From Bacteroidetes bacterium ADurb.Bin037 (lineage in GTDB: Bacteria; Bacteroidota; Bacteroidia; Bacteroidales; UBA932), in NCBI GenBank assembly GCA_002071175.1, contig MWER01000008.1, positions 1 to 64,000 on the forward strand: a stretch of 64,000 bases of DNA, read 5' to 3'. A model generated the notes under the pieces. The model was given only the letters and a program-made list of their open reading frames with translations, did not search any database and was not told the DNA's origin. Made by a program: the position numbers and the translations under genes. Below, one piece after another: positions 12,742 to 21,014 of this stretch; positions within the stretch are counted from its first letter, which is position 1, and each line of letters opens with the position of its first letter.

Positions 12742-13294
12742 GTTGTTCGTAACTTTCAGGACAATAGATCTTCGTTTCTTTCGTGCCGCTTCCTTCAGCT
12801 ATCAGAGAAGAAGGCGTATCAGAATTGTTGATCATTAACCACCTGTCGCTCAAAGGTATATAAATGTTGAACAAATTATGTATTCCCGACCAGTACCTGC
12901 GACGGATAACGTTCTCGGGTATGCTGTGTCCTCCGGCGATCACCCTGTTCCGAACCCGTTCCACTGCCAGATCGGGACTATTAAGCCAGAAATATACCAG
13001 CATGATTTAATACCCTTTCTTTTTTGTCTTTTCTATAAGATTTATATAAGACCGGACGGCCAGAGTAGTTTCAAAAGCAAAATCCTCCCTTGTATTGGTC
13101 AGGTCCTTGATCCTTTTGAGCATTACCCTTCCGGCATCTATGGCAGCTTTAGAAAGGTCAAACGGAGAAATGCTCCTGGCTATTTCGTCAAAATTTACAA
13201 AGTCCCTACACTGAAGCATTTCTGGAAGGATGGTGTACGAGGCAGTCGTTTTGCCCGACCCATTACATCCGCTGATCACATACATGGTTGGCAT
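12695..13294 (-). pseudogene. Zeta-toxin-like AAA ATPase, interrupted by in-frame TAA
   Basis: A roughly 200-residue P-loop ATPase/kinase related to zeta toxins. The first half has Walker A (GCNGSGKTT), the FDEIA segment and FETTLAVRSY, all typical. A TAA at 13009-13007 follows KKKGY; the same frame then continues without a shift through IMLVYFWLNSPDLA to the normal C-terminus. CAA or AAA to TAA would explain it in one substitution. An ATG sits two codons after the stop, so the parts could also be made separately. No small antitoxin partner is visible next to it. Either a recently dead gene, a sequencing error or a split gene. Its 5' end has a TAAATTTG box 4 nt before the ATG; its 3' end overlaps the GH97 gene by 47 nt. 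Confidence 0.7.
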
Positions 13295-13298
13295 GGTG

Positions 13299-13306
13299 CA
13301 AATTTA
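13299..13306 (-). promoter_or_regulatory. -7 box TAAATTTG before zeta-like gene
   Basis: A perfect TAnnTTTG match on the minus strand, 4 nt (CACC) before the ATG at 13294. No clear -33 element is visible. A leaderless transcript is predicted. Confidence 0.5.
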
Positions 13307-13320
13307 CATTAAAAAACCCG

Positions 13321-13328
13321 TACCTTTG
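13321..13328 (+). promoter_or_regulatory. -7 box TACCTTTG before RNA methyltransferase
   Basis: A perfect TAnnTTTG match, 4 nt (TCTT) before the ATG at 13333. It lies back-to-back with the leftward box at 13299-13306 within a 38-nt spacer. Confidence 0.55.
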
Positions 13329-13332
13329 TCTT

Positions 13333-13866
13333 ATGCCAAAAAAAATTCCAAACCGGGAACTTAAACGGCTGTCCCGGGAAGAATTCCGTAACAGCTCCAG
13401 GATGCCTGCCGTTTTGGTCCTGGACAATGTCCGCAGTCAGCATAATATCGGTTCGGCCTTCCGAACGGCTGACGCATTTGCCATTGAACATATCTGCCTG
13501 TGCGGGATCACTGCCTGTCCTCCTTCGGCCGAGATCCACAAATCGGCACTCGGTGCCGAAGACACTATGGAATGGACTTATTATGAAAACACCCTTGATG
13601 CAGTCCGTGAATTACAGCAGAAAGGATATGTGGTTTATGCGGTGGAACAGGCAGAAGGGGCCATAGATCTGGAGCATTTTATCCCGGAAAGACATCAAAA
13701 AACAGCCCTCGTTTTCGGGAACGAAGTGCGTGGCGTACGACAGGAAGTGGTTGATGCCTGTAATGCCTGTCTGGAAATCCCCCAGCACGGTACCAAACAT
13801 TCCTTAAACGTTTCAGTGGCAATAGGTGTAGTCCTTTGGCATTGTTATCTTGCCATCAGGGTCTGA
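13333..13866 (+). CDS. SpoU/TrmH family RNA 2'-O-methyltransferase
   Basis: A 177-residue SPOUT-class methyltransferase that would use S-adenosylmethionine to methylate a ribose in tRNA or rRNA. Visible motifs: N-terminal LDNVRSQHNIGSAFRTAD (motif 1, with N and R), FGNEVRG (residues 128-134, motif 2) and SLNVSVA (157-163, motif 3). The start at 13333 (MPKKIPN) is preferred over an upstream in-frame ATG at 13288 because that ATG lies before the -7 box and overlaps the divergent zeta-like gene. It could be a TrmH or RlmB relative; the exact target is unknown. The end overlaps metF by 22 nt. Confidence 0.85.
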   Translation: MPKKIPNRELKRLSREEFRNSSRMPAVLVLDNVRSQHNIGSAFRTADAFAIEHICLCGITACPPSAEIHKSALGAEDTMEWTYYENTLDAVRELQQKGYVVYAVEQAEGAIDLEHFIPERHQKTALVFGNEVRGVRQEVVDACNACLEIPQHGTKHSLNVSVAIGVVLWHCYLAIRV

Positions 13867-14717
13867 TAAATCTCTACGGTCGCCCTGGACTTGTTCAGTG
13901 TATAAAAATGAAGGCCCGGTGCACCGAGCATCAGCAGATCCCTGCATTGGCGGATGGCAAAATCCATCCCGGCGTTGTAGATCGCTTCCGGATTATGGCG
14001 GTATCTTTCCAACCGGTCCAGAAAAGCCGCAGGTATGGAAGCCCGTGACAGGTTTACAAAGCGCTCCAGTTGGGTATATTTTGTAAGGGGAATGATGCCG
14101 GGTATAATCCGGCATTTGATGCCGGCCTTTCTCGCACGTTCAACAAAATCAAAATAGCGCTCATTGTCAAAGAAGAATTGTGTTATCAGAAAATCACAAC
14201 CGGCATCTACTTTCTTCTTTAAGTTTTGCATATCCACTTCCGCATTAAGCGATTCGGGATGTACTTCGGGGTAGGCTCCCCCTCCAATACAACAATCGTC
14301 AATGTGTTTACGGGCATAGGAGATCAGTTCGGTAGCATTGGAAAATCCTCCGGGACAGGGAATGAAGCCGTACCGGGAACCCGCCTGGGGATCTCCCCGC
14401 AGCAACATGAAGTTCTGTAATCCAAGTTTGCGCAGCGTTCTGAGGTCTCTGAGCGTTTTCGACCTGGTATTGCCCACGCATGTATAATGAGCTACGGTAT
14501 TGAGACCTACCCTGTTTTTCAGAAAATCAACCAGGTCGAATGTCCGGGAACGTGTAGATCCTCCTGCTCCATAGGTAACCGAAACAAACGAAGGGTTCAG
14601 TCTAATCAATTGACCTATATTAATGCCCAGATCTACGGCTGCTATCTCATCCCGAGGGGGAAAGAATTCAAAGGAAAATGTCCTCTCTGTAACCTGGAAT
14701 ATATCGGTCAGTTTCAT
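13845..14717 (-). CDS. metF: Methylenetetrahydrofolate reductase
   Basis: Reduces 5,10-methylene-THF to 5-methyl-THF, the methyl donor for MetH. The 290-residue length is that of bacterial MetF. Family segments are visible: FSFEFFPPRDE near the N-terminus (catalytic Glu), VTYGAGGSTR, LLRGDP and ITQFFFDN (FAD/folate-binding). Its ATG overlaps the metH stop by 4 nt (ATGA), so translation is probably coupled, fitting consecutive steps of methionine synthesis. The 3' end overlaps the convergent methyltransferase gene by 22 nt. Confidence 0.95.
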   Translation of the reverse strand: MKLTDIFQVTERTFSFEFFPPRDEIAAVDLGINIGQLIRLNPSFVSVTYGAGGSTRSRTFDLVDFLKNRVGLNTVAHYTCVGNTRSKTLRDLRTLRKLGLQNFMLLRGDPQAGSRYGFIPCPGGFSNATELISYARKHIDDCCIGGGAYPEVHPESLNAEVDMQNLKKKVDAGCDFLITQFFFDNERYFDFVERARKAGIKCRIIPGIIPLTKYTQLERFVNLSRASIPAAFLDRLERYRHNPEAIYNAGMDFAIRQCRDLLMLGAPGLHFYTLNKSRATVEIYQTLMAR

Positions 14718-17700
14718 ACCTGCGTATTTTTATGAACGGTAAAATACCGGGCCTGCGGATGACCAATGTACATTCCACAAAGGGAAGCTGCAGGTTGTAG
14801 CATAAACGATGACGTAAGTGCGATCCCCAGGTCTTTTTCTTTCTGCAGGATAGCCGTAACATCTTTTTTCAGACTATGGTCTGGACATGTCGGATAACCG
14901 AAAGCGGGACGAATCCCGCGTAGAGCACCGCAAGGGAACTTCATCAATTCATGATGCAGGTATTTACTGCACGCTTCTGCCAGCATATCCAACAGGGATT
15001 TCAGTATCAACGATCCATATATATCCTGCTGATCTTTCAGATCCACGGTTATACGTTCCAGTTCGGGCGATGAGGCGGTCAGAAGAAACAGTCCTGCGTA
15101 GTCTGGAGTATGTGCCGGGCCTTTCTGTACAATAAAATCCGTCAGGCACATATTGTACGTTCCGTCCTTATGGTGTAACAGATCACGCTCCATGGGCATA
15201 TCCAAGATGACATGCCTGCAAGAAGCATCCGTATAGAATACTATACGATCGTCAGGAGTGGAGAAGGCAGGCCAAAAACCGGTAACGGCGCGTGCATACG
15301 CTACATCTCCATAACGTCCTCCTGTCAGATCATTGAGCATGTTCCCCGCATCCTTCAGCGACATCTCCGCCTGTTCTTTGTTGTTACGTATTTCCCATGT
15401 CCTGAGGAAAGTATCCCATTCTGCATACGGCCGCAATGTTTCAAAGGGGATCTTATGATCACGTATCCCCACAAAAGGAGGAACAAAATCATCCAATCCG
15501 TGACGTTGACCACAATGGGAACAAAGACTCCGCATTCTCCAGTTAACGGTCGAAACCCATTTGTTGCCACGTGCCTTTTCCAATGACAGGTATTCGACTG
15601 CCATGGCAGCTTTTCCGGCGGCTTCTCTCAGACGCTCCTGGGACGATCGAAGATCAATTCTAAATTGTTCCCTGATATGGGTTTCACGAGAAAAACAATC
15701 TGCCAGCAGAGGCACTATCCCTGCCGCATCGGGACAATGTATCACCGGACCGCTATATCTTGGGGCGATGCGCACCGCTGTGAATAAAGCCGATGTGGTC
15801 GCCCCTCCTATCAGAAGTGGAATGGTCAGACCCGCTTTTTCCATGCATCCGGCCACATCTATCATCTCATCCAGGGAAGGTGTGATCAGACCGCTCAACC
15901 CCACAAAAGCCGCCCGACCCTTAACGGCAGCATCTACGATCCGGTGTGCGGGAACCATGACTCCCAGATCGGTCACCTTATAATTATTGCATTCCATAAC
16001 AAGGCTTACCAGGTTTTTCCCGATATCGTGCACATCGCCTTTTACCGTGGCAATGATACCGTGTATCTTTTCCGATTCCTTGCTTTTTGATCCGCTATCT
16101 TTTTCCGCTTCAATGCGCGGCTGAAGAATGGCAACGGCTTTTTTCATAGTCCTGGCCGTTTTGACAACCTGGGGCAAAAACATTTTTCCCTCCCCGAACA
16201 ATTTTCCCACGCGGGTCATACCTGCAACGAGGGTGTTTTCCACAATCTCCATTGCCGGAACATCCCCTAAAGCCTCAAGATCTTCTGAAAGATACTTGTC
16301 TATACCGTGGGCCAAAGCATACATAAGCCTTTCTTTGACATCCAGGTCCCGCCAGGCTTCCCTTGCCGCGTTGTCCGAAAGGGTCTTTCCATGCCTATCG
16401 GTTACGGAGATCATTTCCACCAGTCGTGATGTGGCTTCGGCATCCGTATCCAGGATCACGTCCTCAACAGCCCTGCGCAACGGTTCCGGAATATCCGAAT
16501 AGATCGGTTGTGCTCCCGGTTTGACTATGGCCATATCCAATCCGGCAGCAATGGCATGATAGAGAAAAACCGAATGCATTGCTTCCCTGATCGTTTCGTT
16601 ACCGCGGAAAGAAAAGGACAAATTGCTCACTCCGGCAGCCACCATGACTCCGGGTAGGTTTTGTTTCAGGTACCTGACCGTTTTCAGGAAATCTACGGCA
16701 AAATGACGGTGCTCTTCCATACCGGTACCAACGGTAAGTACGTTAGGGTCCAGAATGATGTCATGCGGTTCGAATCCTGCTTCTTCCACAAGCATGTGAA
16801 ATGCCCTGGTACATATTTCCACACGACGATCAAACGTAGTTGCCTGTCCCTTCTCGTCAAAGGCCATAACCAGGACGGCTGCCCCGTATTTTTTTATCAA
16901 CCGGGCCCGCCTCAGAAATTCTGCAGGTCCTTCTTTCAAACTGATGGAATTGACTATAGACTTGCCCTGTATGCATTGCAGACCGGTTTCCAGGACTTCC
17001 CAACACGAGGAGTCGATCATTAGCGGTACACGGGCGATTTCCGGATCGGAGGTCAGAAGGAGTAAAAAGTCCCTCATGGCAACCGGAGCATCCAGCATGG
17101 GATCATCCATGTTCACATCCAGGATATGGGCTCCGTCCTGGACCATACCTCTGGCGATCTCCAGTGCTTCGTCGTATTTCTTCTCTTTGATCAGACGTGC
17201 AAACCGCCTGCTCCCCGACACATTGGTGCGTTCACCCACTATGAGGAACGCCGGTTCTTCCCGGACGGTCAGCACTTCCAGTCCACTCAGCACAACGGAA
17301 CGGGATGAGCGTATAAGACCGGCAGAAACCGGTTTTCTTACCGGGACGTCACTTTGTCGGACCAATGCCGCAAGGGCTTCAATATGACAGGGAGTCGTTC
17401 CGCAACATCCCCCGACTATGTTCACCAGGCCTTCTTCAATAAAAGGTTTTACCTGGCGGCTCATTTCATCCGGTGTAAGGTTGTAATTCCCATACAGATC
17501 GGGCAAGCCGGCATTGGGGTGTGCGCTGGTAAACGTTGTGGCATGACGCGACAGGATGCGCATATAAGGCAGCATCTTGTCGGGGCCGAAAGAACAATTC
17601 AACCCTATGCTAAACAATCCGGCATGAGCGGTTGATACAAGGAATGCTTCTACGGTCTGTCCCGAAAGAACCCTTCCGGATTTGTCACCAATGGTCGCCG

Positions 17701-18259
17701 ACAACATGACCGGCATCCCGGGCGCCTCTTCCGATAAAGCAAATAAAGCGGCTTTTGCGTTCAACGTGTCAAAAACCGTTTCAACCAAAAACAGGTCAAC
17801 TCCCCCCTCTTTCAATCCGCGGGCCTGTTCCCGGTATGCTTCAACCAGGGTGTTAAAATCTACGGCCCTGAACCCGGGCCTGTTCATATCAGGTGAAATG
17901 GAAGCAGATCTTATTGTGGGCCCCATTGATCCGGCCACGAGAGTAGCCCCGCTTTCACGTGCCAGGCGGGCTGCCTCGCAATTCATGCTGCGAATCTGGT
18001 CCTGCATCCCGTAATCTGCCTGTGATATACGGTTGGCATTAAAAGTGTTGGTGGTGATGATATCTGCGCCGGCCTTAACGTAATCCTTGTGAATGGATAA
18101 TATAAGGTTAGGCTCGGTCAGAACCAGAACATCATTATTTCCTTCATTTCCCGGGGGAAAAGACGGCCCAAGGCGTTGGATCATCGTGCCCATTGCCCCA
18201 TCCAGGATTAATATGCGCTCCCGGAGAAGGATTCCGGACTTGCTATTTTGCCAGTTCAC
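14714..18259 (-). CDS. metH: Cobalamin-dependent methionine synthase
   Basis: Transfers the methyl group of 5-methyl-THF to homocysteine through cobalamin. The 1181 residues hold all four modules: homocysteine domain with zinc ligands C222, C285 and C286 (spacing identical to the E. coli ligands), pterin-binding domain (about 320-600), B12 cap and Rossmann domain with the axial histidine H744 in DVHDIGK, and a complete C-terminal reactivation domain with the RGIRPAFGYP motif. The start codon is GTG at 18259, within the end of the 91-residue gene (17-nt overlap). metF follows with a 4-nt overlap. No cobalamin riboswitch is visible upstream, since the gene sits inside a tight operon. Confidence 0.95.
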   Translation of the reverse strand: MNWQNSKSGILLRERILILDGAMGTMIQRLGPSFPPGNEGNNDVLVLTEPNLILSIHKDYVKAGADIITTNTFNANRISQADYGMQDQIRSMNCEAARLARESGATLVAGSMGPTIRSASISPDMNRPGFRAVDFNTLVEAYREQARGLKEGGVDLFLVETVFDTLNAKAALFALSEEAPGMPVMLSATIGDKSGRVLSGQTVEAFLVSTAHAGLFSIGLNCSFGPDKMLPYMRILSRHATTFTSAHPNAGLPDLYGNYNLTPDEMSRQVKPFIEEGLVNIVGGCCGTTPCHIEALAALVRQSDVPVRKPVSAGLIRSSRSVVLSGLEVLTVREEPAFLIVGERTNVSGSRRFARLIKEKKYDEALEIARGMVQDGAHILDVNMDDPMLDAPVAMRDFLLLLTSDPEIARVPLMIDSSCWEVLETGLQCIQGKSIVNSISLKEGPAEFLRRARLIKKYGAAVLVMAFDEKGQATTFDRRVEICTRAFHMLVEEAGFEPHDIILDPNVLTVGTGMEEHRHFAVDFLKTVRYLKQNLPGVMVAAGVSNLSFSFRGNETIREAMHSVFLYHAIAAGLDMAIVKPGAQPIYSDIPEPLRRAVEDVILDTDAEATSRLVEMISVTDRHGKTLSDNAAREAWRDLDVKERLMYALAHGIDKYLSEDLEALGDVPAMEIVENTLVAGMTRVGKLFGEGKMFLPQVVKTARTMKKAVAILQPRIEAEKDSGSKSKESEKIHGIIATVKGDVHDIGKNLVSLVMECNNYKVTDLGVMVPAHRIVDAAVKGRAAFVGLSGLITPSLDEMIDVAGCMEKAGLTIPLLIGGATTSALFTAVRIAPRYSGPVIHCPDAAGIVPLLADCFSRETHIREQFRIDLRSSQERLREAAGKAAMAVEYLSLEKARGNKWVSTVNWRMRSLCSHCGQRHGLDDFVPPFVGIRDHKIPFETLRPYAEWDTFLRTWEIRNNKEQAEMSLKDAGNMLNDLTGGRYGDVAYARAVTGFWPAFSTPDDRIVFYTDASCRHVILDMPMERDLLHHKDGTYNMCLTDFIVQKGPAHTPDYAGLFLLTASSPELERITVDLKDQQDIYGSLILKSLLDMLAEACSKYLHHELMKFPCGALRGIRPAFGYPTCPDHSLKKDVTAILQKEKDLGIALTSSFMLQPAASLCGMYIGHPQARYFTVHKNTQV

Positions 18260-18518
18260 TTATTTTTTCAAATAAGGCATCAAGTCTTTTCAGAAAATCT
18301 TCTTCCAAAGCCCTGATATGAGGTTTTGCCGGCTTTTCACGTATTTTATTCAAACGATCAAACACTTCATCCCTCAGGTCAATGGCCTTGTTGATCACTT
18401 CCATGGCCTCGGCCTCTTTCTTGTCGGGATTAACGTACATGAAAGTAAAGCAATCCGAGATTACTTGATCTGTCAAATAATTAATATCCTTTTTAAACGT
18501 TCTTAAGTTTTTTGGCAT
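18243..18518 (-). CDS. Small conserved-looking helical protein, unknown function
   Basis: A 91-residue soluble protein, rich in Lys, Glu and Asp and probably all-helical with coiled-coil character in the second half. I do not recognise a domain. It begins 20 nt after the epimerase stop and overlaps the metH start by 17 nt, so it is a genuine operon member rather than chance. No signal peptide or membrane segment. Its position before metH hints at, but does not prove, a link to methionine or one-carbon metabolism. Confidence 0.65.
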   Translation of the reverse strand: MPKNLRTFKKDINYLTDQVISDCFTFMYVNPDKKEAEAMEVINKAIDLRDEVFDRLNKIREKPAKPHIRALEEDFLKRLDALFEKISELAK

Positions 18519-18538
18519 ATTATTCAGGTTAATGTAAA

Positions 18539-19720
18539 CTATTTTATAGGTTCAACACCTATACCCGGTTTGTCTTCCAGGGTAATACGTCCATCAACGA
18601 CTTTCATTCCGGTAAATATATCATTGGCTATCAGCCAGTTCCCGTCCAGATCCGCCCATTCTGCCTGACTTGCAAATTGAGCCGCCGCCGAAACGGCCAC
18701 CGACGTTTCCGTCATGCAACCCAACATGATGCGCATATGAAGCGCCTTGGCCAGGGTGATCATTTCGCGGGCTTCGCGCATACCGGTACATTTCATCAAT
18801 TTGATATTAATCCCGTCATAGGCTCCGTACAATTTACGGATATCCGAAAGACGCTGACAAGCCTCATCGGCCATAATGGGGAGGGGGCTCCGGTCCCGTA
18901 GCCAGGCCGTTTCATCGAGCAATAGTTTGGGCATAGGCTGCTCAACCATCTGAACGCCCTTCCGGGCCAACCACTCGATCATCTCAAGAGCCTGACCCTT
19001 TTCTTTCCATCCTTGATTTGCATCTACTACAATGGGCAGATCGGTAATCTCCCGTATGGTGTTGATCATGGTCTTGTCATTCTCCTTTGTATTCCCAAGT
19101 TTGACTTTTATCAGATTGTAATCAAGTGTTTCCAGGGTCTTTTTACGTACCTCTTCCCTGTCAATGCTTCCATCAGGGGCATAAGCCAAACCGACCGTAA
19201 CAGAGGTACTGGGCAGATCCTTGTTGCTCCAGCCCCATATCTTCCACCAGGGCTGTCCCATGATTTTGCCGCACAAATCGTGCAAAGCAATGTCTACCGC
19301 ACATTTGGCAGCCGTATTATTGGTTGTGATGTTGTCAACATAGGTCAGGATCTCTTCCATCTGAAACGGGGAGCTGAAACGGCTCAAATCCACCCGCCTT
19401 AAAAAATCCATCACAGAAGCAGTGCTTTCTCCAAGATACGGGGGCATGGAAGCTTCACCGTAACCTACATATCCCCGGTATGCAATTTTTGTTAGGACAA
19501 TAGGAGTGGTGGAACGGGAAGATCCCGATATGGTGAACACGTGTTTCATCCGGGCTTCGAAGGGTTCAAAGGTAAGTACCATTTTGTCCGTTCCGGAAGT
19601 TTCTTTTGTTTGTGATAATCTTTTAGTTCCCGTGGCAAATAAACGGGCCGGACTTGTCACAGTGGCGGCTGCAGCCAATGCCATGGATGTTTTAAGAAAA
19701 TCGCGCCTTGAAGATTTCAT
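18539..19720 (-). CDS. Tat-exported L-Ala-D/L-Glu (dipeptide) epimerase
   Basis: An enolase-superfamily epimerase acting on L-Ala-D-Glu type dipeptides from peptidoglycan. The start at 19720 (MKSSRRDFLKTS) gives a twin-arginine signal (SRRDFLK) and a hydrophobic stretch ending in AxA-like residues, so it is exported folded. Acid/base lysines K205 and K207 (IKVKLG) and K307 (NIKLMK) are present, as are the metal ligands in VVDAN, MVEQP and MADEA. The DxD of the eighth strand (D357 and D359, WADLDGN) marks dipeptide specificity. It follows the NlpC/P60 lipoprotein by 20 nt; together they match the ykfB-ykfC idea of cleaving a muropeptide to L-Ala-D-Glu and epimerising it. Confidence 0.9.
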   Translation of the reverse strand: MKSSRRDFLKTSMALAAAATVTSPARLFATGTKRLSQTKETSGTDKMVLTFEPFEARMKHVFTISGSSRSTTPIVLTKIAYRGYVGYGEASMPPYLGESTASVMDFLRRVDLSRFSSPFQMEEILTYVDNITTNNTAAKCAVDIALHDLCGKIMGQPWWKIWGWSNKDLPSTSVTVGLAYAPDGSIDREEVRKKTLETLDYNLIKVKLGNTKENDKTMINTIREITDLPIVVDANQGWKEKGQALEMIEWLARKGVQMVEQPMPKLLLDETAWLRDRSPLPIMADEACQRLSDIRKLYGAYDGINIKLMKCTGMREAREMITLAKALHMRIMLGCMTETSVAVSAAAQFASQAEWADLDGNWLIANDIFTGMKVVDGRITLEDKPGIGVEPIK

Positions 19721-19740
19721 ATCTATTATAATGTAATGCT

Positions 19741-20955
19741 TTAATTTATTGATATCCCATACCATGGGTGCTCCTTTACGGAAACGATCCCTTTCCCGTC
19801 ATCAACATGACCAAGTACCCTGGCCGCCTTCAGCAATCGCGAGGAGCCTTCGTAATATATATCACTGGCAGGATCCAGCGAATTGATCCTAACCCCCCTT
19901 CCGGCCGAATGTATGAAACGGCCATCACCTATATATATTCCCACATGTGTTATGCTTTCCTTTTTACCTTCGGTTGCCTTTCTCCCGAAAAATATCAGGT
20001 CTCCCATTCTCAGATGCAGCCATCCCTCAGCAATGTCAACAGGCTCTCCCATACCCGCCTGCTGCGAGGCATCCCTCAACAGTATGATCCCGTTAAGATA
20101 AAAGGCCGTTTTGGTCAAACCGCTACAATCCATTGCTTTTATCGAGGTACCTGCCCACTGGTAAGGAAAGCCTATAAATTGCATAGCCGTCGAGATGATG
20201 TTCTCAGGCAGGGGTTTGGCACGATTTGCCCAGGACTGGAAAGGTTCCGCATCATATCGCAACAGGAAAGCTGACGTTCCGTCCGGTAACTTAACCTTGT
20301 AATACAAAGGGGTCTGTCCTTCCAGTTCCACTATATTGCCCCATACCCCATCAGAGACTATAGGGGCTCCCGGCAGGGGATGTTCCCTGAACAAGGTATA
20401 GTGCCTGTTTACTATCACTTTCGGTGATGCCATCCAATTGTTGTAAGCCACCTGATCCATCTCCTGCAGACTTCCCGAAGTTACCCATGCGATATAACCT
20501 TCAGGAGTCACTACCCTTGTCCAACCTCCTTTTTTATCGAGTATCCGTAAAGGCGTACCCATCAGGGTTTGTGTTGCCGATTCGGAGGAATACCGCGGTT
20601 CATACCTGAGGTTTGCCACCGAAATGGAGGTTACGCCGTATATCATTCCGTTCAGGGCAGGATCAGGCAACACGATAATACTGTCTGTCAGTTGAATGCC
20701 CTGCGAAGCGGCAGCTGCCGTCAATGCCGATCCTATACCGGATTCAGTAGTTGATCCTCTTGCAATATAAGTCTTCGATCCCTTTTGTTTTTCAAATGTG
20801 ATCTCGTATACTTTTTCCCTCCTGTCGGGGGCGAAAGCTGTTTTCATATTCCCCGAAATAACGGAAAGCTTCTCCAATGTCCTGTCTTTCACGCATCCTG
20901 CGAGAACGGCAAACGCGACAACCGTCGCCAGAAAATAATAAGTTCGTTTTTTCAT
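19741..20955 (-). CDS. NlpC/P60 peptidase lipoprotein with SH3 domains (YkfC-like)
   Basis: A 404-residue lipoprotein with lipobox LAGC near residue 21. Residues about 110-240 look like SH3b modules. The C-terminal NlpC/P60 domain carries C277 (AMDCSGLT) and H337 (ITHVGIY), with a second His in FIHSAGRG. Such gamma-D-glutamyl peptidases release L-Ala-D-Glu from muropeptide stems in the periplasm. The exported epimerase encoded next would convert this product to L-Ala-L-Glu. It is the first gene of the leftward operon leading to metH-metF. Its promoter (TTG, 19 nt, TAAATTTG) ends 6 nt before the ATG. Confidence 0.9.
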   Translation of the reverse strand: MKKRTYYFLATVVAFAVLAGCVKDRTLEKLSVISGNMKTAFAPDRREKVYEITFEKQKGSKTYIARGSTTESGIGSALTAAAASQGIQLTDSIIVLPDPALNGMIYGVTSISVANLRYEPRYSSESATQTLMGTPLRILDKKGGWTRVVTPEGYIAWVTSGSLQEMDQVAYNNWMASPKVIVNRHYTLFREHPLPGAPIVSDGVWGNIVELEGQTPLYYKVKLPDGTSAFLLRYDAEPFQSWANRAKPLPENIISTAMQFIGFPYQWAGTSIKAMDCSGLTKTAFYLNGIILLRDASQQAGMGEPVDIAEGWLHLRMGDLIFFGRKATEGKKESITHVGIYIGDGRFIHSAGRGVRINSLDPASDIYYEGSSRLLKAARVLGHVDDGKGIVSVKEHPWYGISIN

Positions 20956-20961
20956 ATCTCA

Positions 20962-20969
20962 CAAATTTA
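20962..20969 (-). promoter_or_regulatory. -7 box TAAATTTG with -33 TTG, NlpC/P60 operon
   Basis: A perfect -7 match 6 nt before the ATG at 20955. A TTG at 20991-20989 on the same strand gives a 19-nt spacer, the usual spacing in this phylum. It overlaps the rightward promoter of the radical SAM gene. Confidence 0.6.
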
Positions 20970-21002
20970 CGGCAAAACTTTGATTTGACAAGGCATACTT
21001 TT

Positions 21003-21010
21003 TACCTTTG
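21003..21010 (+). promoter_or_regulatory. -7 box TACCTTTG with -33 TTTG, radical SAM gene
   Basis: A perfect -7 match 4 nt before the GTG start at 21015. TTTG at 20979-20982 gives a 20-nt spacer. Each -33 element lies between the two -7 boxes of the divergent pair. Confidence 0.6.
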
Positions 21011-21014
21011 TACC

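Noticed and set aside
18260-18540. Possible cobalamin or SAM riboswitch upstream of metH
   Set aside because: The region is filled by the 91-residue coding gene with only 20 nt of spacer before it; no riboswitch core is seen.
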